Source: Anthoceros angustus (Eukaryota > Streptophyta > Anthocerotopsida > Anthocerotales > Anthocerotaceae). Taken from it: DNA of 64,000 nucleotides. The position numbers and the translations under genes were made by a program. The DNA lies in assembly GCA_010909165.1 (NCBI GenBank), contig MU008171.1:1302001-1366000 (forward strand), given 5' to 3'. Numbering within the stretch: the stretch's first letter is position 1; each line of letters starts with the position of its first letter. Under the pieces are notes generated by a model. It worked only from the letters and a program-made list of their open reading frames with translations. It was not told where the DNA came from and ran no database searches. Below are positions 1 to 11,065 of the stretch, piece after piece.

Positions 1-59
1 ACACTCTTCTCCATCCTTCAACCTTCTTCCCCCGGTGCCAAGGTACCACCCGGTCATCC

Positions 60-148
60 GTTGTACGTACATATGTACATGTTACGGTAAACAAAAAAAC
101 CCCGCAATCTCCACTATGTGCATGCATACATATGTACATATGTACATC
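60..148. repeat. Palindromic ACATATGTA repeats
   Basis: The self-complementary motif TACATATGTA occurs near 69-80 and twice, overlapping, near 125-146. This is a small palindromic AT-rich simple repeat with no coding potential. Confidence 0.6.
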
Positions 149-344
149 CGTAGTGAATCTGATTACATATGTAGAGGAAAAACTCTAGAGTGCACATATG
201 TATTCTAGATTGCAATCATGTCACCAGGAGCAAAAGTCCTGTCTTCTCATTTCGGTTTGAAACGTTATCATAGTATCTTAGAGTCCACGAATCCAGTCCA
301 GTATGAGCTTTTGTCGTCATCTTTAATAATGATTAAGATTTAAT

Positions 345-384
345 TTTAGGGTTTAGGGTTTAGGGTTTAGGGTTTAGGGTTTAG
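345..384 (+). repeat. Interstitial telomere-type TTTAGGG array
   Basis: Five perfect TTTAGGG units followed by a partial unit. TTTAGGG is the plant telomere repeat. About 30 bp further on, near 413-429, are two degenerate copies in the opposite orientation (AAACCCTAAGCCCTAAG), so the site has a small head-to-head arrangement. The array is too short to be a chromosome end and is flanked by unique DNA on both sides. Confidence 0.85.
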
Positions 385-430
385 CTTCAGTTTCAGTTTC
401 TTGACCTGAAACTAAACCCTAAGCCCTAAG

Positions 431-1560
431 AAATTAACTAGGGAAACTGCAACGATGAAACCAAAACTGAATTTAGGGCACTATGATTGCCTTTCCCTTT
501 GATTACAGCTAGACAATCAGCTATCTCATGCCTCCAACATGAGCTGATAAACCTTTTCGATTTGCTTCCATTCGACACCAGGCAAATGCTCTAGCAGTTT
601 GGTCTAACACATGGCACAAACTCAACAGTGGTAGCCCAGACCAGGTGCGGTCATCAACTAGAGCAATATGTCTACAGGGCACTATCTGGGGCTGCCCGTC
701 TCCTTGTAGATCGATGTCTTTCCAATGATGTAGAGAACCATCATACCCATGAGCCAGTATTGCGTCTCTCATGTGGACTCCATAAACCGGAATAGAACCC
801 TAGAGTAGTTTCCTCAAGCTCCCGACAAGAACGTCATTCAACTATGTATATCCCACATGTGGGCAGAAGTGTCCATGTCATCACGGTGTGAATGGAGGCC
901 GATAACACACATCGACCGGGTCTCACTTCCTCTTGTCACCTCGAACTGTGGGTTTCCAAAGGACAGAGAAAACCCAGTGGTGCGTAAGTTTATCGATTCT
1001 GAACACCGGTCCATCAGTACCTAAATGTTTTGAGACTAACTCCTGTCGCTAAGCTTGCACCTACCACGATTCATCGTTGGGAAATATTTTCAAATTCTGA
1101 TTTCTCATATTGTTTTTTCAGGTGAAAGTCGACTTCGTTTTGGTGCATCATATGCACATGGAGAACAATCTCAGAACATTAGGATGACGAGCAATGAGAC
1201 AGGCAGCTACAAATCTGATTGTGCGTGGGTATGTTCGTACCTGGGTTTTGCATCGTAGAGCTGTGGTCAGAGCTAAGGTCTATCTTCACACTTTGCTCAG
1301 CCGTTTTGAACAGAAGAAGCATGTGATTCATATTGAATGGTGTGTCATCAGATGTTTCGTGGTGGTGTAACTCGAAGACAGCTCCCTCAAGATCTTATTC
1401 AGAAGAGCTGGGTCTACGGCTTGGAAGTTGTAACCCTTTTAGGCTGTCCCTGTGCGGAGCATTCCCCATTTCAAAGTGTGTCGTCTCCAATATTTAGCAG
1501 CCCGGTGCATCGACCTTGGCGAAGACCAGCTGATTCTGGATCTGCACAGGCGGAACCAAT
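431..1560. other. No recognised gene
   Basis: The longest open frame is an 83-codon minus-strand ORF at 521-772 with no motif I recognise. The plus-strand frames at 1055-1588 are short and have no family signature. Frames continuing left from the Hsp70-like fragment below, down to about 1250, could hold its decayed 3' exons, but I cannot confirm this. Confidence 0.4.
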
Positions 1561-2745
1561 TCATACATCAGAATCAAAATACATATGAACTGATTCCACA
1601 AGCTCTCTATTGCAAAAAAACTCCCTCTGCGCACGAACTTCCATCGTCGACCGCCCAAAAGAGATGGACACTCGAACCCGTCGTTCCCAATCTAATTCTA
1701 GCCCATCTGTGACATCCATGACATACTTTCGGAACACATCATCACACGTGTCGATCCGGTCAACAGAGAGACGTTTGTCTATCGGATCTGTACGTGGCCA
1801 GAAGTCCCGTCTAACACAAATTGCGTAAGTTTTACGGCAGATGCGAGAGATAATGCCACTGGTAGAAGCCATCCCCATCAACAGCACCATGACATATCAC
1901 ACCCTGGCTCGGGTTGGTTGAAGATTTCCTGCACCCTTGAAGCAAATTTGTCAACAATCCTGGACAGCAAGTAAGGGGAGGCCGAGAACCCACAAACGAC
2001 CATTATGACTTTCACATACATGTGCTATCGTACTGTGTTGTATGAGACAGATGATCTCATTGACAATAGGATCAAATATTCCCTTAATGTCAGCTGTAGA
2101 CAGGCATAGTTCCGAATCCTCGTAACCCATGGTAAGCATGTCGTGCCACTCCCATTCACTGGCAAGCCTGGAGGGCAAATACAGCTCATGTACGGTGTCT
2201 TCATGACCATCGACTGTGCTCCAGATGTCTTGCTACCTGCCTTGCAAATCCAGGAGTAAGCGCTGATCGTCCGGAAGCAAGCTATCCGGCTGCATAGAAA
2301 TTCGAAGAAAGTTCTGGTCGAAGTGAGTACCACCACACAGGCCCCCAGAACTGGTCTTTACTTGTCTTCCTTTTAGCTGTAGAGAGTCTTCACTGGCCTT
2401 CGCATGGACCACAATATCCACTGTCCCTGCAATCCACACAGTTTTCAGTTGGGATCTGATATAAGTGGTGAATTCAGGAGATCAAGAGTGGCATCCAAAG
2501 CCAAAGGCCAAAGCTGACAGAATGAAAGCACAACAGGTGCCAGATAGGTTCAAGAAAAAACCAGAGTGACTGGGAAGCAATCTTGGGTGATGGCAGTGCA
2601 GGAACGTACGTCCACCAATGTCTGCGATGAGAATTTGATCATGCAGCTTCAGCTTCAAGCTTCAAGAGTCTGGACTTGGTCCAACAGTACATGGAAGCTG
2701 CCTCTGGCTCCAATTGCATTACTGTGCAAGTGACACTGCAATATT
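1561..2745 (-). pseudogene. HSPA12-like Hsp70 family fragment, frame-disrupted
   Basis: HSPA12-type proteins are divergent Hsp70 ATPases. Reading the minus strand downward, the ordered landmarks of that family appear. LEPEAAS is near 2720. A split phosphate-loop motif (D-I-G-G / R-T-V-D-I) lies across a plausible GT-AG intron ending near 2424. SGGLCGGT is near 2350, followed by IFDPIVNEIICLI near 2070, a GGFG-like segment CGFSASPYLLSRI near 1980, and GIISRICRKTYAI near 1845. The pieces sit in different frames: a 1-nt shift separates LEPEAAS from the D-I-G-G exon, and another lies near 1890. The N-terminal ATPase half expected upstream is missing, because the fucosyltransferase begins on the opposite strand about 350 bp away. 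I infer a 5'-truncated pseudogene; sequencing error in a living gene is the alternative. The family assignment is from motif order recalled for HSPA12. Confidence 0.6.
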
Positions 2746-3097
2746 CAGTGTCTGTATGACGACTCTCGTTGCACATGCTCATGCTCATGTGGTTGCCTTG
2801 CACAGTTTGTGCATCGTCCCCCTCAACGAAAGATCCTTCCCTTAACTGCAGCTGCGTGGACGGTACCGGTAGCCTGGGTGCGGCCCCCGAGTTCCTGGTT
2901 TTCCAGAATTCCGAGGAACACAAGTGGCACTTTATCAACATCCCTTTATCCAACTGCCCACGTTAAGAACGCCATGCCGCTACGTACGGTAGTCAACGCT
3001 GGAGGCCGGGCAGCCTGCAATCCCTCTGGCCGCTCGGACACACGATGTGTGAAGCGGAAGCGGAAGAAGCAACGGCAGCGGCAGCGGCAGCGGCGCG

Positions 3098-5282
3098 ATG
3101 AGTCATGGCAAGGGGCTGCACACCAGCCCCTCTCGGAAGCATGCCTTTCCCGCTGCAGCTTCTTGCAGGACGCAGTGTTGGATCGCATCGTTCCTGGCGG
3201 TGGCCATGCTGTTCGCTTACGGATTCCTGGATGAAGTCTTGGCTTTCCCCTGGATTCTGGGGTTGCGGGACCGGCAGTCTCCGGACGCCCAGCAGCTGGT
3301 GGGATATCGATCCGGAGTGCAGGAATGGCCCGACTGCCGGAGCAGGTCGCAGCACGCCCTTTACTTCAGACCCTCCAGGCTGTTCCCCGTGTCGCACAAG
3401 CTGGTGAAACGAATGGAGGAGTACGAGCGGATGCACCGCAGGTGCGTTGCGGGTAGGGATTTGGACGCCGAGGTGGACAATCCGGGGAACACGCAGCCTG
3501 AGGTAGTCAGACTGCGCACTTCCGCTTCCAAACTTTTACAAGTTCCAGCTGGAATCGAGCTCAGGTGAGGTCCTTTCAGGATGAATTAAGCTCAGGACTT
3601 CACTTGTGGTGACCAGCAGCGCTGTTTTGCAGGGAGATGGCCCGCCTTGCCAGTACCTCTATTTCCCGGAAGTTGGGGGTCTGGGGAACAGGATGCTGGG
3701 CTTCACCACGGCTTACGTCTACGCCCTTCTCACCAACAGAGCAATGCTTATGGGTCATTTCAGCCCTCTGGCCAGTCTGATTTGCAACCCCTTCCCCACC
3801 TCCAGCTTGAGCGTGCCCAGGCATTTCCCTCAAAAGGTATGTATTCGCAATGGCGTTAATAGCTAGCCAGTCTGTCTTGCATCAATTGCCCCCGACTCGG
3901 TTGAAGCTGCTCAAGGTGCAACATTTCTCCGCAGGCTCTGTACCTCAAGGCGGTGGAGCTGCAGGACTCCAGCCTCCAGGATTTCAGCAACGTCAGTGTG
4001 GTGAAGGTGAAGGAACAGCATAACTCGCAGCCGTCGCAGAGAAGGTTCTACTGCACCTCCACCATGGACAAGCTGTCTCGAGTGAAATGGGTGGTCCTGG
4101 ACACCAACCAGTACCTCATTCCCCGCTTCTTCGCCACGCCATACCTGTGGCGCCAGATGCGAGACCTGCTGGGGGATGAGCCGACCTTAATTTTCACCCA
4201 TCTCAGCCGATTGCTGCTGCTGCCACGAAATCTCATCTGGGACCGCATCATGCGAATCTATTGGACTCACTTGGCGGACACCGACAAGCGGGTGGGCATC
4301 CAGGTGCGTTTCAACTCGTTCCTGCTTGCCATTTTAAGGGCGTATGCACTTATCTGAGGTAGATACCATGGAGGATGGCATTGCACAGATCAGAAGGCAC
4401 ATGACCACCTACCGGTTCGATCAGACAGCCTACGACCGCATCATGCAATGCCTCATCGGCAACAGCGTCATCCCCAACACCACACAGCCTGTCGCATTCG
4501 AGCAGCTGCCCAGCAGGGATCCCCGCCCTGTGTACAACGTCACGCCCACTTTGAACCGGCTTTCGGACCAGCTGCGGGCCGTGAGGGCGCAGGGGAGCCG
4601 GCAGATGTTGCTCCTCACAAGCCGCATCAGCTCGCACCTTGTGAACAGCAGCAGCAGCAGCAGCCCTGAGAACATCGTTGCGGACCGGGTGGAGCATGGC
4701 CGACCCACCTCCGTCTTCATCGCCTCCCTCAATCCCGAGTACTACGAGGAGATGAAGCGGCAGTACACCAAGAACCCCACCACCGACGGCTCGCTCATCC
4801 GCGTCTTCCAGGTAGGTATCAGCCAACGTAGCCTGCACAACGTAGCCTGTCGTCGCGGCCTCGAAAATGACTGGGATGCTCGCTTCCTTGGTTGGAAGCA
4901 GGTGACCGCGGACAAGGACCAGACTTACGAGTTTGCCCAGCTGGCGGATGCCTTGACGGAGATGTGGCTGCTAGCCTTCAGCGATGACATCGCCACCAGC
5001 GGCTGGTCCACGTTTGGCTACATCGCGCACGGCATCGCCGGGGTGCGGCCGTGGATCATGGACCTGAAAGGAGGAGGGCGCCCGCGGGGGAAGGCTGACG
5101 CGCCGTGCTGGCAGGCCTGGTCCCAAGAGCCCTGCAACCATTTCCCCTTCTTGGAGAGCGTGTGCATCGACTCCGTCACCAACCAGACCGAGGCGGGCAT
5201 GGGCCCCGAGCAAGCAGCCTGGATGCAGCAGCACACCAGGACCTGCAAAGACGAAGTCCGAGGAATCCAGCTCCTTGAATGA
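3098..5282 (+). CDS. GT37 xyloglucan-type fucosyltransferase, five exons
   Basis: Plant GT37 enzymes are Golgi type II membrane proteins that add fucose from GDP-fucose to xyloglucan or other wall glycans. I model exons 3098-3564, 3617-3836, 3935-4303, 4359-4811 and 4902-5282. All have GT-AG borders, the reading phases agree, and the product is 629 aa (AtFUT1 is roughly 560 aa). Residues about 28-44 form a hydrophobic signal anchor (WIASFLAVAMLFAYGF). Family landmarks in order are EEYERMHRRC, GGLGNRMLGFTTAYVYALL (GT37 motif near the GDP-fucose site), DKRVGIQ, and TSGWSTFGYIAHGIAGVRPW close to the C-terminus, with EPCNHFPFLESVC. One oddity is that the conserved Val-Arg after GIQ is encoded by the bases that form the intron 3 donor (gtgcgt at 4304), so the spliced model loses them. 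The start is the first ATG ahead of the anchor. A decayed Hsp70-like fragment lies divergently upstream. The acceptor substrate cannot be read from sequence. Confidence 0.9.
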
Positions 5283-5466
5283 TGAATTCCTGAATGCTCG
5301 CTCGGAATCGCGGCTAGTCTCCAGGCGAGGAGTTCACGCAAATCTTCTGCCGGCGCGCTCTGAGCTCATGAGCTCGAAATGCAGACCCTAGGAGTGTCTG
5401 TTGCATTGATCAGAGCGCGCGCATGAGGCGAGTTATCGCGAGATCGGATGCAGATCGATCACAACT

Positions 5467-7963
5467 TTACTCATCCCCGTCCTTCGCTACTTCCGAATCC
5501 CACCGCGCAATTAGCTGCACGCAAGACCGCCTAACCGATTCTATCAGCCTCCTTTGGCTCCTCACGAACTCCACTGCCAGGGCCACGTCCCAGTCCTCGT
5601 CCGCGCTTCCGTCGGCCACTTCCCTGTCAGACGGGGCGATGGCGATCAGGACAGAGACAAGATTAGGGTTTCCTTACCATTTGTTTACCTGCAAGAAATA
5701 GGGCTTCCGCTGCTCGATTCCTCAAGCCCTTCCAGAAGGTAGTCTAGCGTGGATAGCAGGCTCTCGAGGGCAGCGGTTTCGACTCCGGCCTCGACCTTGG
5801 CACACAACGTATCAAAGCCTCAGATTGTTGCACAAGGAAAGTTGCGCGAGTTGAGGCGGGCTGCATGTCGTCGTACCATAGGATGCCTAGGGTTTCCTTG
5901 GAACGAGCTGACGTCATCTTCGTGTAAGCACAAAATTCGGAGAGACGCCAGTAGTCGAGTTGGTAAACCTAGCTCCCTCGACCTCTTTCCCAGCCACGTT
6001 GCTCGAACCATGTGCGAGAGCCCCAAGTCGTATGAGTCCACTGACGGACACTCAGGTGCTGTGTCGAACTCTGCAAAGCAACCATATCGCAGACCAGATT
6101 TGGGTCATGTGACATTACGGGCAGCCAGAGCCAAGAAAATGCTGCAAACGCTTACCGATGGGAATGGTGTCGTATGGGTTGTCCTTGATGATGAAACCGT
6201 AGAACAGCAGAAGCTCCTGGTTAGAAAGAGGACCGTAACTGAGGAAGCATTGAGATCCAGCTTTGCAGGACCGCGCTGCTGCTAGCTGCAAGCTTCTCGT
6301 TCTTGGGTTGATTTTGCAGTAGTGGGTTATGTGAGGATATAGCTGCATGCCACGCAAGGCAACACCCATCAGCACAAGAGGATTCCCCAGACGTTGCGAA
6401 TGGGGAACCATACGGTGGAGACATAGGGAGCAACATACCGAGTGATTGAGGAGGCTGGCCATAGGAATGAGGCATGTCTTCAAGTGACCGTCCGGGAACA
6501 GAACTTTGATGCCATAGGAGTACCAGAGTTCACATGCCCACAGAAAGTGCTCCCATCCGAATTGATCTTCTGGAAATAAATCTGGATGTTGTAGAGTCAA
6601 GGCTGGTACGAGAACATCATACTGCTGCCGCAAGTGCTGTTACAAGACACAGCCGGGGTCATTGCCTCACATTGTTCGCGACATACAGAGTACTCAAGTT
6701 AGACAAGAATGAGACCTCTTCGTCCAACCTCCTTCGCTGCCAGTATCTCTCCCAAGAGAAGGGTCCCCTGGAGGGCCTGCAAGCCTCGTACACCAAAGCT
6801 CAAGCCTGCAACAGGGATGGCTTCAAAGTTTACTCAAGGCTGTTCCTGTTGTCTGGATATAAGTGCATTCTGCAGAAGCTGTTTTTGTCATACCAGTCTT
6901 GAAGGTCTCTGGAAGGCACGCAAAATACGCGGAAAACTTGGAATCCTTGTTGTGCCTCTCCTTCATCGTCCACAACATTGCCATAGTTTCTCCATTCACT
7001 CCGCCTTCTGACAGCACCCTTCCCTGTCTTGACAAACACGCATCAATTTTATTTTAGCGTAAACACATGCATCAATGGACTGAACTATGAATCTGAAACA
7101 TGTATTCAAAATGTTACATTACCATGTCGGACTGTAAAACAACATCCTCACAGATTATGACTTCTTGTGGTATCTCAAGCACGATACTACCAGGTTCAAG
7201 GTCTACGGCAGCTGCTGCACCTCGTCCAGTGCCTTCAAAGACTGAAAGATTGCTTTCCGTTAGAAGGTCCCAGAACATCAGCACCAAGATTTCTTGACAC
7301 TGAAACAGCTAGACGGTCGAAGTACCTGCAATCTCGATTGACGACTTCACACCCTGCTCAGCTGCCCACCCCAACATAGCTTTCTCTGATTCACCACTAC
7401 ACTTGGAAACTGGCTGACCTGTTCCTCTACCCCCAAAAGAGTTGAGACGGTCCACGACTAAGGCATGCCCTTTTTGAACTGCTTCCACGGACCCCTGACT
7501 GCACATAATTTTCAATTGGCGAAGAAGAGATTCAACTACGTGCAGGGCTTCTATCTCATTCCGAGGGCTGAATGGGCCTTCGTCATCCTCCTCTAGAAAG
7601 TACCACTCGGTCTGCAACAGCCCAGGATTCCCAACAGAAACTTCATCATCTATTATCAACACATGTCAAACAAATGAGGAAGACACAGAAACCAAGAAGT
7701 ACTCCACCTCCGTGAGCTGTAGGACCCTCGCTGAAGCGAGAATCCTGTCCAACAAGCTGCAGCCCTCGGAGCGTTCAAACGGTAACACATGGAATTCCAG
7801 CGGTAAACCTCGCTCTTCCAGAAGACTCTGCAATTGCCCCCACGTTTAGCATCGGATGCACCACAGGAAACAACCGTGACGACATTCTGGAACCCACCTC
7901 TTTCTTCTCACGCATGTCATCCTCAGGGCTGGGCCGCGGTAGCCTGAGCACCGCATTAGTCAT
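5467..7963 (-). CDS. SET-domain protein (Rubisco LSMT/SETD-like class), eleven exons
   Basis: Proteins of this class are protein-lysine methyltransferases with an insert-split SET domain and a C-terminal Rubisco-LSMT substrate-binding domain. I model minus-strand exons 7963-7898, 7827-7693, 7611-7326, 7241-7123, 7023-6894, 6805-6729, 6624-6439, 6342-6156, 6070-5913, 5795-5689 and 5623-5467. All introns are GT-AG (65-117 bp), every phase matches, and the product is 535 aa. N-SET has GTGRGAAAAVDLEPGSIVLE. The middle has GLSFGVRGLQALQGTLLL and WEHFLWACELWYS. The SET core shows CLIPMASLLNHS and CFLSYGPLSNQELLLFYGF, followed by NPYDTIPI. The C-terminal domain ends in WDVALAVEFVRSQRRLI. It most resembles the plant SET protein group containing Arabidopsis AT2G18850, as recalled. 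The TTG-initiated extension to 7993 is rejected in favour of the ATG at 7961-7963. The intron 5796-5912 is the least certain border. The substrate is unknown. Confidence 0.88.
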
Positions 7964-7993
7964 CTTCGAACCGCAGCCCACAGCTGACTTCAA

Positions 7994-10053
7994 AGGAACC
8001 CGTCAGAGAGTGAGAGCTAAAACCTCCCGAGGCCATAAACCCTTCTGACAACAACTACTACCTGTCCCACCAACTATGTATGTATGAATGGGGACATACG
8101 GGGGACCTAATAAGTCCGAGCGGAAAGCCAGATATTATCGTCCAGACACCAAAGTACAAAAAGTTACACCATACTGCAGCACTCCAAGACGCATTGGCAC
8201 CGCTGGTGACAGCGTTTGCAGAAGGAGGCATGTGGCTCACGAGGGGTGTCTGCAACTGGGGTGGTTCAGTCAGTCACAGAGTGACCTCATTCCAGGATAT
8301 TCCTGCTTGGGAACATGCAGAAGGAAGGGTGGACACGATCATGAGTCGGAAACTTTCATGATCAGCAAATGACGGCACCTTTATGCTAAGCCTTTCGATT
8401 GTGAAGTGTCCACCTCAAAAGCTCTACCAGATATCTTTGAAGCGGAAGATTTCCTGTGGCTTGCAATCCTTGCCAGGTAATACGTGATACATGTACAGAG
8501 ACATTTATTGCAATTTCGTGCATAATTCAGACATGATCAGAAGTATTCATTCAGGCGCTCGAATTTCAGATACCAAAATGTGTTGAACACCTTATTGAAG
8601 TGTCCCTAACGGCAGGAAACGCCAACGTAGGCGCCACAGTGTGGAACAAATTCTCCATGTGAAACGGGGAGCAATTTGTCTCTGGAGGCGTGTCGTCCAT
8701 GTGAAACGGGCATATTACAGCACACGACTTGCCATTCACACGCTAGGCTGAAGTAAGGATGAAGACAATTCAGATTTCAACATGACAGACAAAGATTCCT
8801 TCCGTCACCTGCTTGGTATGTTTCCTCAAGCGTCGAAGTGGGCTCGTGTCCGTAGGTGATTGGTTGAAACCTGAAAGCCGAATGCTGACTTTGGAGACTT
8901 CACTTCCAAGCAGTTGCAAAGCCAAGCACAGTTGGACAAACGGCCGGGCCATGACATAACTTCAGACGGGAATTCTCCAGTCCCATCATGCCCACCAGTT
9001 TCCTCCGTAATCCTCATTCTGCAGTCTCGAATCGAGACAGCGTAAGCTGCATCCAAGCTTCACGACGCCAGACTTGGCCAGCAGGATTGCAGCTGTTACC
9101 GTCATTTGTCTCCTTCTGACCGCGTTGAGCGATACGGTGGGAGTTTCGGCTTACAGTATGTATGTGGGAATCAAGTTTGCGTCGTTTGCTGCCACTAAGC
9201 TTGTAGGCCATGCCCTTGCAGAGGACATCACATCATAAAAAACTCGTTGTGCGTTGCAGGAGGCGGCAGAAAAATCCTGGCGCAACATCTACGGGATTCA
9301 TCCCAGCTAGCAACCTCTACCCGGCTACAAGCTTTTAGCGAGGTAATCACAACAAATCTTGCAAGAGATGATGAAAATCGTGATCATCCATGTCGACATA
9401 TGACAGCATGGCACTGCCCAGTGGAAGCGGGAGCCTGCAAACCAGTCAAGTATTGATTCATCCACGGTGGGTGCCTGCCATTGACTGCAGACTGCACACA
9501 CCCGAATTGATCGCCGCCTGATGGGAATTTGGAGTCGAGCTCGAATAAGTGGAAGACAGTCAAATCAAACGCCGCCAAACACTGCACCTCTCCTCGGATT
9601 GCTACTAGGCGGCGACTCCCGTTCACCTCCTCTGCCGGACTCCTAATTTAGGATCTTAAAGGCCTATAATCTAGCGCGGGCATACTGTGAAATTTGGCGG
9701 CTCCTATCCTACTCAACATATCTGGGAACAAGGGCATTCATCGATTGGGATGGGAACTCGTTGGACGCAATTGTGCATCAGTGTTGGTACTGGCAGGTTT
9801 TTTAAACATTGTCACAGTGTACACATTGGAATGAGAATTTCCATGAGCAAAAGAAGTTATAAGGTCCAGAGATGCTTGCTGTGTCCCCAGGGTAGAGGAC
9901 GGCGGTGACTCCTGCACAAAACTTGTGCGCAAAGTGTCAGCAGTCGAGAGATTATCTGCGTGCGTAGTGTAAATTGTCCGTCGTACAAGTGGAGAGCACT
10001 ACTATATAAGCAAGTACATGTCAGCCTCCTCGAGACTGTTTACATGCAATTTG
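7994..10053. other. No recognised gene
   Basis: The most protein-like open frame is plus-strand 8080-8361 (93 codons), which reads smoothly but matches no family I know and is followed by clustered stops. Minus-strand frames at 8770-9211 are likewise unrecognised. There is no repeat, tRNA or mobile-element signature. Confidence 0.35.
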
Positions 10054-10287
10054 TTAGTTCTCCTTAGAGGGTGCTAAGCCTGGTAGGATCCCAAAGCCCG
10101 TTGCCAATGTCCGCAATCGTTTGCCAGTAGTCCAGTCCCTGGACAGTGGGTCGTCCTGGGGGTCACCTGCTACTCTCTTCTCTGGAAGAATCCCGAAAGA
10201 TTCAAAGCGGCCAGGTGGTAGCCACGGATCGTATCCCAAGTCGAAGGGCTGCGAGCCCAAGCTGACATCGTGGTCGTAGATCGTCAT
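10054..10287 (-). CDS. Possible small protein, 77 codons, unrecognised
   Basis: An ATG-initiated minus-strand frame encodes a soluble, Pro/Gly/Asp-rich 77-aa product with no membrane segment. The ATG lies just after a good acceptor-like sequence (ctgcag), so it could be the last exon of a longer gene starting near 10402, where the frame MADAASWR opens. However, the GT donor available there does not give a matching phase. No family is recognised; treat as tentative. Confidence 0.25.
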   Translation of the reverse strand: MTIYDHDVSLGSQPFDLGYDPWLPPGRFESFGILPEKRVAGDPQDDPLSRDWTTGKRLRTLATGFGILPGLAPSKEN

Positions 10288-10660
10288 GCCTGCAGATTAG
10301 CAGCGTCACAGCCAGCTCCTGCTCCGCAGCTCCTCCTCCCAGTCCAGTTGCAAGCCCCGGTCACCCTGCCGAGCTGGCGCGCCAGCTGGCTGCGTCCGCC
10401 ATGCTGGAGTTTTAAGTCGGTGGACACGGCCAGTTGGAGTGTCAAAGAGGACATCAGAAAAAAAGACGGTGAAACTTCTGAATGTCCCAAACGCCCTGCC
10501 ATAATTGCGTCACCACTGTAGTATCGAACTCATGTGTCTCTTCCCCGCTGAGAGAGCCTTTCTTCCCATGTCAAGAACAAAACAAAAGGATTAGGATTCA
10601 CCCAAAGAATTAATGAGAGATTGTATAAAAATCATCATAGGTGTCTCTCTCATCGGCCGG

Positions 10661-10770
10661 CCCTTGCTTTTCATATGTTTTGCCCTTGCTTTTCATATGT
10701 TTTGCCCTTGCTCTTCATATGTTTTGCCCTTAGTTTTCATACGTTTTGCCCTTGGTTTCTATGCGTTTTG
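10661..10770 (+). repeat. 22-bp tandem repeat, five copies
   Basis: Five consecutive 22-bp units of the form CCCTTGCTTTTCATATGTTT plus TG begin at 10661, 10683, 10705, 10727 and 10749. The first two are identical, the third has one change, and the last two drift progressively. The period is exact with no indels. Confidence 0.9.
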
Positions 10771-11065
10771 TCTAGGAACTGCCATGACTCCGGAACACAC
10801 TGTGCAGTGCCAATGCAGCTGCTTCAAACCTCCAGGTTCCCAACGAAGGTGCCGGTCACATTACCGGTGAAGTGGTTTGGTAGTGGCTGGTGGCCGGCGT
10901 ATCAAGCAAGCTGGCCAATGGGGCTCCTCATTGTGGCAGCAGACTTCTACCACAACAAGCGACTTGTGCTCATGGCCGCTGGGCTCCTTCTACGCATCAT
11001 GTTTTGTCTCGTAGAAGAAGTTTGATGAGAAATTTCAATGAGTTTGTGAAGCACTTCTGCGTTCA

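Noticed and set aside
4350-5341. Minus-strand frames opposite the fucosyltransferase (for example 162 codons at 4350-4838)
   Set aside because: Shadows of GC-rich exons; they have no family motif, and the plus strand gives a complete phased gene.
5423-6285. Plus-strand frames of 92 and 178 codons opposite the SET gene
   Set aside because: They cross the exon-intron borders of a well-supported minus-strand gene and have no recognisable content.
10661-10770. CRISPR-like array
   Set aside because: Units are contiguous without spacers, and the genome is eukaryotic; it is a plain minisatellite.
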